Positions 14,828 to 21,604 of a stretch of DNA of 21,604 bases are shown piece by piece. The translations under genes were made by a program, and so were the position numbers. The stretch lies in the NCBI GenBank assembly GCA_039923455.1, contig JBDTCS010000041.1, positions 1 through 21,604 of the forward strand, given 5' to 3'. The notes below the pieces were generated by a model, which did no database searches, was not told the origin of the DNA, and was given only the letters and a program-made list of their open reading frames with translations. Positions within the stretch are counted from its first letter, which is position 1. Each line of letters opens with the position of its first letter. This stretch comes from JBDTCS01 sp039923455 (GTDB lineage: Bacteria > Bacteroidota > Ignavibacteria > Palsa-1295).

Positions 14828-16124
14828 GCCAATAATACCCGAGAAGAATATTCATCTCATCTTCGGACGTGAGGCCGAAACGGAGCGGTGTGCTGCCGTC
14901 ATTCTGCCACGTCGTCTCGGAATAGAGGCTCTCGCCCGGTTGCAACACAAGATCCATGTTCACGACTGTCGGTTCGTGCCAATCGAGATTGGAATAGATC
15001 GGCTGGCCGGTCGGGCCTTGCTTCCAGACCTTAAAGCTGATAAGATGACGGTGCGTGTGCGAGGTCAGCATGAATAGATGCGTCGGCACGGTTTGCGCAG
15101 GCCACTTGAGCTTGCGTGTATAGGTCGAGTGGGCAGGGATAGTAAAATTGTTGTCGGATATGAGAAACGGAGTCGCGACATGTTGCACCGCTGATGCTTG
15201 CGTGGTGAACACATTGATATAGGCTTCGCCGTGCATCGTCTGGTTCGTAGGATTGACATAGTGCGAATTGAGATCGAAACCTTTGTTCGGCGTGAGTGCG
15301 AGTGCAACACCTGCGGGGAAATCGTAGTGATACTCGAGCGTCTGTGCGCCACTCGTAAAATCACGATTGCGGCTCATCTCGTTATCGTTGCGATCGCGAA
15401 GCTGTCCGTCTGTAAGCCCTTCTGCCTGGCCATCGACGGCCCAAAGTATAAAGTGATGACTACCTTCGCGCATACGAATATCCATTGAGTTCACGTATTG
15501 CGTTTGCGTGTTTGGGTTATTCTTGTAAAGAAAAATTTCGCGTTCGCTTCCGGCGGGTATCGTGTATTCCGGCATGTGTATCTGAAATCCGGTACCCAAA
15601 GCAGGAACTGCAAGCGGCACAAGTGCTGCCTGAAGATCATTGGAAGAATCCTTGAGCAGATTCGCATCTGCAACGGAACCCGTCCTCGGGCAACCGGCAA
15701 GAATCCATTGACGAATAAAATTCACTTTGCCTGCGCTAAGCGGATGACCGTTCGGCATCTGATCGCCCATGCCGGGCTCCAGCAAACCACTTAGCTTATT
15801 AATGAGGAAGCTATGCTCGGGATGTCCCATGTAGATGCGCATCATGCTATCGGCTTTTGCGGCGACTGCGTTGTAGGGCGCCACACCAACCATGCTCGCG
15901 TACGCATTGTCGCTATCGAGCGCGAGATGTCCGTTGATCGAAGCATCTTTTGTATTGTGGCATTGCACGCAACTCACTTGAATGATCTGCGACTTGATAA
16001 GTGAGTAGGTGCTCGTGGAGTCCTGCACCTTCATCGGTGGAACATCCACGGAAGTGGTCGTGCAGGAAGCCAACATCAGCGCAGCAAAGAGCGCGACGAA
16101 AAGAATATTTTTGCGAGTATGCAT
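14823..16124 (-). CDS. Lipoprotein fusing a c-type haem motif to a PHM-like type II copper monooxygenase domain
   Basis: A 433-residue exported lipoprotein; ATG at 16124, just after an in-frame TTG. A signal peptide ends in the lipobox LASC with Cys21. Next is a c-type cytochrome site, CVQCH at 52-56, with a likely axial Met123 in DQMPNGHP. This resembles the short haem domains fused to other enzymes. From about residue 180 the sequence resembles peptidylglycine monooxygenase (PHM): His223-His224 (GSHHFILW) and His288 (NSHYVNP) as one copper site, His356 and His358 (SHTHRH) with Met424 (DEMN) as the other. All six PHM-type ligands are thus present. The protein should be periplasmic; haem could pass electrons to copper. 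The substrate is unknown. It has no clear operon partner. Confidence 0.82.
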   Translation of the reverse strand: MHTRKNILFVALFAALMLASCTTTSVDVPPMKVQDSTSTYSLIKSQIIQVSCVQCHNTKDASINGHLALDSDNAYASMVGVAPYNAVAAKADSMMRIYMGHPEHSFLINKLSGLLEPGMGDQMPNGHPLSAGKVNFIRQWILAGCPRTGSVADANLLKDSSNDLQAALVPLAVPALGTGFQIHMPEYTIPAGSEREIFLYKNNPNTQTQYVNSMDIRMREGSHHFILWAVDGQAEGLTDGQLRDRNDNEMSRNRDFTSGAQTLEYHYDFPAGVALALTPNKGFDLNSHYVNPTNQTMHGEAYINVFTTQASAVQHVATPFLISDNNFTIPAHSTYTRKLKWPAQTVPTHLFMLTSHTHRHLISFKVWKQGPTGQPIYSNLDWHEPTVVNMDLVLQPGESLYSETTWQNDGSTPLRFGLTSEDEMNILLGYYWQ

Positions 16125-16258
16125 CAAGGGTATCAGAAGTTCGAAATTTCGTGAATAGAACAGCAGCTATATAGCCAGAAAAACTGCAAGTAAGTGCCCA
16201 GGGGACACAGAGTCTTGAATAGGCCACAAAAGGAGGCACAATAGAGGAAATTAGAGGC

Positions 16259-16293
16259 AAAAAAAATGGAGCGAATTTTCATTCGCTCCATTT
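16259..16293 (-). terminator. Intrinsic terminator of pckA
   Basis: A perfect 13-bp stem (AAATGGAGCGAAT / ATTCGCTCCATTT, TTTC loop) runs into eight T on the minus strand, overlapping the stem base. It lies about 26 bases after the pckA stop and separates pckA from the haem/copper lipoprotein gene. Confidence 0.92.
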
Positions 16294-16319
16294 CGAAAAA
16301 ATCAAAACCAATTTTTCGG

Positions 16320-17933
16320 TTAGCTTCCCTTCGGGCCGGCGGCTTTGATGGCTTCGCTGGTACCTTCGGAATACTTTTCGAAGTTCTTACGAAAACGATC
16401 GGCAAGGCTGAGGGCAGCTTTGTCGTATGCGTCTTTGTCGGTCCATGTGTTGCGCGGGTTAAGCACTTCGTTCGGTACGCCCGGCACCGTTTGTGGAATT
16501 GCGAGACCAAAGATCGGATCGACATCGGTGGCGACGTTATCGAGTACACCGGAAAGCGCCGCATTGACCATTGCGCGCGTGTAGGGCAAATGCATACGTT
16601 TGCCAACACCATACGCACCGCCGGTCCAGCCTGTATTGACGAGCCAGCACTTCACATTGTACGCTTCGATCTTTTTGCCAAGCAAACCTGCATAGACATT
16701 TGGATGAAGCAGCATGAACGGTGCACCAAAGCAGGTCGAGAAATTTGGTTCAGGCTCCGTCACCCCACGCTCCGTACCCGCGAGCTTCGCTGTGTAGCCG
16801 GAGATGAAGTGATACATCGCCTGCTCTTTTGTCAAGCGAGAAATCGGTGGCAACACACCAAACGCATCGGCTGTTAGGAAAATAATATTCTTCGGATGTG
16901 GCCCAACGCTCGGCTCGACGGCATTGTCGATGAAGTGCAGCGGATAGGCAGCGCGTGTGTTCTCGGTCTTGCTGATATCTTCATAGTCAGGAGTGCCATC
17001 GGCTTTGAGCACGACATTCTCCAGCACCGTGCCGCGACGTATCGCATTCCAGATCTGCGGCTCTTGCTCTTTCGAAAGCTTCACACACTTTGCGTAGCAC
17101 CCACCTTCGAAATTAAACACGCCGTTATCCGACCAGCCGTGCTCATCGTCACCGATCAAGCTACGCTTCGGATCTGCCGAGAGCGTCGTTTTGCCGGTAC
17201 CCGAAAGTCCGAAGAAAAGCGCGGTATCGCCATCGGCACCAATGTTTGCCGAGCAATGCATCGACATCACACCTTTGAGCGGCAACAAATAATTCAGCGT
17301 AGTAAAAATAGACTTCTTCATCTCGCCTGCGTATTCCGTACCGCCGATAAGTATGAGTCCCTTCGCGAGATCGAGTACAATAAATGTCTCGCTATTGGTA
17401 CCGTCGGTTGCAGGATCTGCCTTCACACTCGGAAGATCGATGATCGTGAATTGCGGACGATGCTCTGCAAGTTCCGCGGTCGTGGGACGAATGAAGAGGT
17501 CATGACAAAAAAGATTATGCCATGCGTACTCATTGATAACGCGAATCGGAAGTTTGTGCGCTACTTCTGCGCCTGCAAAAAGATCGGCAACAAAAAGCTC
17601 CTTCTCATTCATCGCTTTTACCATCTTGCGGTAAAGCTTATCAAAATTCTCTTGCGAGATCTCTTTGTTTACTGTGCCCCACCAGACATGCTCTTTGCTC
17701 GAAGGCTCACCAACAATAAATCTATCCTTGGGGGAGCGACCCGTGAACTTGCCGGTCGAAACCACGAGTGCTTCATTCTTCGCAAGTTTGCCTTCGCCAC
17801 GAGAGAGGGCTTCAGCATAGAGCTCCTCAGACGAAAGATTGAAATTGATCCGGTTGTGAGATACTTCGTGCTCGTGAAGCGAACGGCTGCCGCCGGACTG
17901 CTGTGAATGTGTCGTATCGGTCGAATTTGCCAT
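16320..17933 (-). CDS. pckA: Phosphoenolpyruvate carboxykinase (ATP)
   Basis: PckA converts oxaloacetate and ATP to PEP, CO2 and ADP, the entry to gluconeogenesis; it can run in reverse in fermenting bacteria. The 537-residue protein fits the ATP-type family. It has Arg66 (GRSPKDRF), Tyr201 with Lys206/Lys207 (TEYAGEMKK), His226 (MHCSAN), the kinase-1a loop GLSGTGKT (242-249, Lys248) and kinase-2 IGDDEHGW with Asp262/Asp263. These sit a near-constant six residues before the E. coli positions I recall, apart from Arg66, which is one later. The C-terminus has NTGWTGGAYGVGKR. The ATG at 17933 is followed by a hydrophilic Ser/Thr/His-rich leader of about 25 residues. No Shine-Dalgarno sequence. 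It has its own terminator, so it is probably monocistronic. Confidence 0.97.
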   Translation of the reverse strand: MANSTDTTHSQQSGGSRSLHEHEVSHNRINFNLSSEELYAEALSRGEGKLAKNEALVVSTGKFTGRSPKDRFIVGEPSSKEHVWWGTVNKEISQENFDKLYRKMVKAMNEKELFVADLFAGAEVAHKLPIRVINEYAWHNLFCHDLFIRPTTAELAEHRPQFTIIDLPSVKADPATDGTNSETFIVLDLAKGLILIGGTEYAGEMKKSIFTTLNYLLPLKGVMSMHCSANIGADGDTALFFGLSGTGKTTLSADPKRSLIGDDEHGWSDNGVFNFEGGCYAKCVKLSKEQEPQIWNAIRRGTVLENVVLKADGTPDYEDISKTENTRAAYPLHFIDNAVEPSVGPHPKNIIFLTADAFGVLPPISRLTKEQAMYHFISGYTAKLAGTERGVTEPEPNFSTCFGAPFMLLHPNVYAGLLGKKIEAYNVKCWLVNTGWTGGAYGVGKRMHLPYTRAMVNAALSGVLDNVATDVDPIFGLAIPQTVPGVPNEVLNPRNTWTDKDAYDKAALSLADRFRKNFEKYSEGTSEAIKAAGPKGS

Positions 17934-18555
17934 GATTTCAATAATATTCTGTCAAAACGGAGCAATGCAGACTCGGGCTCCGTGTTCTTTAGGAATAGTA
18001 CAAAACAATCTATTCCCAACAAAAATCTAACCCAAAATCGGAAAAAGGAGGGAATTGATTCCAGAGAAGAAAATATTCGCTCGCCCTTGATCTGTTACGG
18101 AGCGCAAGAATACCTGTTTTGCCAACGCGACGGAAAGACGATTTCTGGAGATCATTCTTGGGAAATAGCTTCCGCTTTGAACCTACGTGCCGTGAACGTC
18201 ATTGAATTGTTAATGCTGAATTTAGCAGAATTGAGCGAGGTTCTATTTTAGTGGCGGCGGATTTTGAAACATCGGGGCAGGTTTACTCGTTTAAAGAAAA
18301 AGGAAACGCACCGAATTGGTCTGCTGCGCTTTCAAAAATATTTCCACCACTCGGAACCTCGCAAATTATTCAAAGCCGCGAATGGAATAAACTACGCCGT
18401 AATTGTGTATATTAAGGGTCGGATACTTGCCATCGTTGCAGCGCTTTGGGGCGTTGGAGTGTAGGCAGTGAATATTTGTGGTTGTCAAGTTCTTCGTTTT
18501 CCCTGTTCTTCTAAATTCCAAATCTGTTCGGTCAACAAAAATCGATAAGTCCGTT
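17934..18555. other. 622-base intergenic region between divergent genes
   Basis: This gap separates pckA (minus) from the IgGFc-type T9SS protein (plus). I found no convincing gene, tRNA or terminator. Short open frames in it have no recognisable features, and the larger ones overlap pckA. It should hold two divergent promoters. The only structured element I noted is the inverted repeat at 17992-18016; the rest is moderately AT-rich and featureless by eye. Confidence 0.6.
17992..18016. promoter_or_regulatory. Inverted repeat upstream of pckA
   Basis: GGAATAG and CTATTCC are perfect 7-bp arms separated by 11 bases (TACAAAACAAT). The element lies 59 to 83 bases upstream of the pckA ATG. A spaced dyad in this position fits a dimeric regulator site, which would be reasonable for a gluconeogenic gene, but no regulator or promoter can be confirmed from sequence. 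Confidence 0.35.
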
Positions 18556-20622
18556 ATGTATACTCTCGAAAAATCTATTGCTCGCTTTTTGACATCTCGT
18601 GCAGCGCTTCTTTCTTTGTTGCTCGTTGGATTGGTGCTTTCGCTCGGTGCGAGCATAAGCAACGCACAGTGCGGCGGACAAGGAATCAAGATTGTGGAGC
18701 AGAAGAACTCCGGTACAGAATTTCTGATCGTGTTTCAACAGAACGCAACCCTCGCCGATACCGACCCGGGTTATGTCGATCTCTTTATCGCATCGACGGG
18801 CGACACTGCAACGGTGACAATTAATTGCCGTGAGTTTCCGCTCTTCAGTCATGCGATTCAACTCGGTAAAAATCAGTCGGTATCATATCGCATCTCTGAC
18901 GACATCACACCTCTCGTCGTTAGCTCCGAAAAAGTAGAGAATAAAGTTATTCGCATATTCGCGACTTCTCCGATTGTTTGTTACGGCATGAACCACAAGC
19001 AGTTCACCGCCGATGCATTGCTTGCGTTGCCTCGTAATACCGCCACGACTGATTATCGTGCGATGTGCTACACGAACACTCCCGGATCAGGGCCCGGTGA
19101 CGAGACGCAATCGCAATTTGCTGTCGCAGCTTTTTCCGATGGTACACAAGTCACGATCACACCTGCAGCCCAAACACTATCGGGCAGCCCAGCGGGTGTG
19201 CCAATCAAATACACTCTGGATTCGGGGCAATGTGTGAACATTCAAGGGGATCCGCTGCGACGGGGAGAGGACATGACATCGTCTATTGTCACTTCGAACA
19301 AACCGGTCGTTGTTTTTGCGGGGCATGTTTGCGCGGAAGTTCCGGTCGGTGCAACGAGTTGCGATCACCTGTGTGAGATGATTCCACCTACGGCATCCTG
19401 GGGACAGGAATTTGTCGCGACTAATTTTGCTCCGCGACTCGGCGGCGACATCATTCGCATACTCGCGCTCAATGACAATACGGCCGTCACGATGGATGGT
19501 CGTCCGTGGGTCACGCTCGCTGCCGGAAAATTCAAGGACACACTTATTTCGAGTGCCGTTACGATTGAAACATCGGGCCCGGCGTTGCTCGGAGAGTTTG
19601 CACACACGGCTTGGGATCAGGGCACCGTAAACGGCGACCCGTTCTTTGCGATTGTTCCGCCGCTGAATCAAACCTACACTGATTTTACATTTTTTGCAAG
19701 TCAGGATCCGGCTTATCTTCAGCAGTTTGTCATCGTGGTAACGGAAACGAGTGGCAAGGGCCTCATCACGTTGGATGGCACGCTTGTTCCTTCGGGAAGT
19801 TTCCAAGATTTGCCGCAAGCGCTTGGTGGTTTGAACTATTCTATTGCAACGCTCGGCATCTCGGGTGGTAGTCATTCGATCTCGACGCGCAACGATCGTC
19901 AGCATGGCTTTACGATTCTTAGTTATGGTTTTGGCTCGTTCGATTCGTATGGTTACACGGCCGGTGCATTGTTGAAGCCGTTACGTGGTGTGCATCTTCG
20001 CGATAACGGTCAGACGACGCAAGCTGCATCATTGCTAAAGCGCAAGAGTTCGATCGCGCTGCGAAACATTCTGGGCAATCGCGTATATGTCGATAGTGTG
20101 ACGGTGCAGTTGCAAGGCGATAACGCAAAGTTCTATACTGCAAAGATGCATGAGACATATCTCGATTGGGATCATATCGAAATGGGCGATGAAGCCATCA
20201 TGCATATTGATGTGACGCCGCCAAACGATGTACCACTGAAGGCGAAGATCAGAGCCTATACGCACACTGCTGACTGGAATGATTTTTCTTCGAGCGATCT
20301 CGAGATGACGATTCTGCCATCGGTAGCAAATGCAGTCGCGAACGAAGCGATCTCAAGCGCAAGCTTTGCGAGTGTCTATCCAAATCCCTTCGGCGGACAA
20401 ACAACAATCTCGTTTAACTTGCAGCAGCACGCAGATATGTCGCTGAAAATATATGATGATCTTGGAAGGCTTGTGCAGACACTCGTGCAAGACGAATTGG
20501 CAGCGGGCCCGTATGCAATTAAGTTTGCCAAGACCGGCCTCACAGAAGGTCACTACACCTACGAGTTGATCTCCAACAAACTAAATCTCCGCGAACGCGG
20601 ATCTTTGGTGCTGTCGAGATAG
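18556..20622 (+). CDS. Secreted IgGFc-binding-domain protein with T9SS type-A sorting domain
   Basis: A 688-residue exported protein. The frame opens at 18478, but the ATG at 18556 puts the signal peptide in the usual place: hydrophobic core about residues 17-33, likely SNA|Q cleavage after 37. The first half resembles the N-terminal domain of IgGFc-binding proteins (FCGBP-type, Pfam IgGFc_binding). The clearest stretch is residues 243-287: SNKPVVVFAGHVCA, then a Cys pair around CDHLCE, then IPPTASWGQEFV. A less defined beta-rich part follows. Residues about 605-688 are a T9SS sorting domain with VYPNPFGGQTTISF, LKIYDDLGRLV and a GHYTYEL strand, ending in Arg. Likely cell-surface or secreted; ligand unknown. 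It converges with meaB. Confidence 0.85.
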   Translation: MYTLEKSIARFLTSRAALLSLLLVGLVLSLGASISNAQCGGQGIKIVEQKNSGTEFLIVFQQNATLADTDPGYVDLFIASTGDTATVTINCREFPLFSHAIQLGKNQSVSYRISDDITPLVVSSEKVENKVIRIFATSPIVCYGMNHKQFTADALLALPRNTATTDYRAMCYTNTPGSGPGDETQSQFAVAAFSDGTQVTITPAAQTLSGSPAGVPIKYTLDSGQCVNIQGDPLRRGEDMTSSIVTSNKPVVVFAGHVCAEVPVGATSCDHLCEMIPPTASWGQEFVATNFAPRLGGDIIRILALNDNTAVTMDGRPWVTLAAGKFKDTLISSAVTIETSGPALLGEFAHTAWDQGTVNGDPFFAIVPPLNQTYTDFTFFASQDPAYLQQFVIVVTETSGKGLITLDGTLVPSGSFQDLPQALGGLNYSIATLGISGGSHSISTRNDRQHGFTILSYGFGSFDSYGYTAGALLKPLRGVHLRDNGQTTQAASLLKRKSSIALRNILGNRVYVDSVTVQLQGDNAKFYTAKMHETYLDWDHIEMGDEAIMHIDVTPPNDVPLKAKIRAYTHTADWNDFSSSDLEMTILPSVANAVANEAISSASFASVYPNPFGGQTTISFNLQQHADMSLKIYDDLGRLVQTLVQDELAAGPYAIKFAKTGLTEGHYTYELISNKLNLRERGSLVLSR

Positions 20623-20634
20623 TAGGTGCGAACT

Positions 20635-20660
20635 CGAGATAGGGCGAAGGCTCTATCTCG
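20635..20660. terminator. Hairpin shared by convergent genes, no T-tract
   Basis: CGAGATAGGGC and GCTCTATCTCG form an 11-bp stem with one G-T pair and a GAAG loop, 12 bases past the IgGFc-type gene stop. The right arm includes the meaB stop codon, so the hairpin overlaps the end of meaB. No T-run follows in either direction; it may stabilise 3' ends or weakly terminate both transcripts. Confidence 0.5.
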
Positions 20661-21604
20661 CTTTGAACTCGGCGACGAGCGTGTGTGCAAGATCGTAGGC
20701 TGTGCCTTCGCCGCAAGTGATGCGGGCGAGTTCGTGTTCGAGTGCAGCGTTGCGCTTCGGAGTCCAGAAGTCGATACGCAACATTGCGTCAACCAATTCT
20801 TGCACACGTTGGCGCTCGCGTGATGCGCGACGAATTGCGAGGCCTCCGGTTTTTACGAGATGCTCGCGATGACGATCGATCTCAGCGATCACAGCGTCCA
20901 CTCCATCGCCTTTGCTTGCGATCGTTTTTACGACATCCGGAATCCATTCATCCTCGGCGTGCGTGATGCGAAACGTGAGAATTGTTTTAAGCGCTTGCAC
21001 AGCTTGGTCGGAACCCGCGCGATCTGCTTTGTTCACTACAAAGAAATCGGCGATCTCCATCAAACCGGATTTCATCGCTTGCACGGCATCGCCCGATTCC
21101 GGCACGAGCACAACAATTGTCGTATCGGCGGCCTTTGCAATATCTAGTTCCGATTGTCCAACGCCGACAGTTTCAAAGATTACGAAATCGAATCCCGCGG
21201 CGTCCAGCACATCAGCAGCATCTTTAGCTTTTGCAGAAAGTCCACCAAGCGATCCACGCGTTGCCATCGAACGAACGTACACGCCCTCGTCCATCGAGAT
21301 CTCCTGCATGCGTATCCTATCGCCCAGCAATGCACCGCCGGTGAATGGACTCGTTGGGTCGATCGCGATGATGCCGACAGTCTTGCCTTGTTTGCGAAGC
21401 GTCTTGGTAAGCTCAGACGTGAGTGTCGATTTTCCGGCACCGGGCGGACCGGTGATACCGATACGGTACGCCTTCCCGAGCGAAGGTGCAAGCGTGCGCA
21501 ATAGTCCGGCGGTCTCCGGATAATCATTCTCGATTAGCGTGATCGCTTTGGCAATCGCGCGCCTATCGCGAGTAAGAAGGCGTTTGGTAATGTCCTGAAT
21601 ATCC
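20653..21604 (-). CDS. meaB: Methylmalonyl-CoA mutase-associated GTPase MeaB (5' end outside the window)
   Basis: A G3E-family GTPase that protects and loads adenosylcobalamin onto methylmalonyl-CoA mutase; the family was once called ArgK. The frame stays open to the right edge, with 316 residues visible, so the TTG at 21501 is not the start. Upstream of it the sequence reads KRLLTRDRRAIAKAITLIEN, the normal MeaB N-terminal helix, so only a few residues are missing. Visible motifs are Walker A GPPGAGKST (visible residues about 52-60), the ETVGVGQSE switch/Walker B region (144-152) and the base-recognition NKAD (191-194). The C-terminal helices (RQRVQELVDAM) form the usual dimerisation arm. 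The mutase genes are not in the window but may lie just to the right. Confidence 0.95.
   Translation of the reverse strand, partial: DIQDITKRLLTRDRRAIAKAITLIENDYPETAGLLRTLAPSLGKAYRIGITGPPGAGKSTLTSELTKTLRKQGKTVGIIAIDPTSPFTGGALLGDRIRMQEISMDEGVYVRSMATRGSLGGLSAKAKDAADVLDAAGFDFVIFETVGVGQSELDIAKAADTTIVVLVPESGDAVQAMKSGLMEIADFFVVNKADRAGSDQAVQALKTILTFRITHAEDEWIPDVVKTIASKGDGVDAVIAEIDRHREHLVKTGGLAIRRASRERQRVQELVDAMLRIDFWTPKRNAALEHELARITCGEGTAYDLAHTLVAEFKAR

Noticed and set aside
14094..15077. A 327-codon plus-strand open frame spanning the dnaX start, the repeat and the end of the haem/copper gene
   Set aside because: It overlaps two genes with clear motifs on the other strand. Its apparent KEILPKEIL repeats are just the DNA tandem repeat read in an arbitrary frame.
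16896..17906. A 336-codon open frame on the plus strand opposite pckA
   Set aside because: It is antisense to a fully convincing pckA, has a basic, Cys/Arg/His-rich composition and shows no domain or signal; it is a by-product of pckA codon usage.
17907..18251. A 114-codon plus-strand open frame in the pckA upstream gap
   Set aside because: It starts inside pckA on the opposite strand, has no recognisable domain and has low-complexity, non-coding-like composition.

Overview
The window looks like a stretch of a bacterial chromosome from the FCB group (Bacteroidota/Chlorobiota side, for example an Ignavibacteria- or Kapabacteria-like lineage). This placement is inference. The main support is two large exported proteins that end in type-A type IX secretion (T9SS) C-terminal sorting domains. 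Nearly all genes also lack Shine-Dalgarno sequences, as is common in Bacteroidota. Most genes are core housekeeping genes. I see no prophage, IS element, CRISPR array, tRNA or rRNA. Both edges cut into sequence that continues outside the window.

Layout, left to right. 1-2.8 kb: a plus-strand T9SS cargo protein built of Asp-box/BNR repeats, convergent with gatA (2.85-4.25 kb, minus). 4.33-9.88 kb: a long minus-strand array, transcribed right to left: an outer-membrane-like protein, purC, psd, pssA, purS, purQ, a 55-residue membrane protein not reported by a simple length-filtered gene search, tatA and a tatB-like gene. It ends at a clear intrinsic terminator at 4330-4356. The array mixes de novo purine synthesis (PurC, PurS, PurQ), phosphatidylethanolamine synthesis (PssA then Psd) and Tat export.

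9.88-12.8 kb: a divergent intergenic region with two overlapping palindromes, then a 23S rRNA uracil-5-methyltransferase (RlmD/RumA family, plus), a small lipoprotein (minus) with its own terminator, and an ArsC-family thiol reductase (plus). 12.86-14.64 kb: dnaX (minus). 14.8-16.1 kb: a minus-strand lipoprotein that joins a c-type haem motif to a PHM-like type II copper monooxygenase fold; a short tandem repeat abuts its stop codon. 16.3-17.9 kb: pckA (ATP-dependent PEP carboxykinase, minus) with a strong terminator.

17.93-18.56 kb is a 622-base non-coding gap with an inverted repeat on the pckA side. 18.56-20.62 kb: a second T9SS cargo, carrying an IgGFc-binding-type domain. It converges with meaB (minus), which runs off the right edge. 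I found no clearly new multi-gene system. The most interesting items are the haem/copper lipoprotein, the overlooked 55-residue membrane protein, the CXXC-bearing ArsC homologue and the palindromes between divergent genes.
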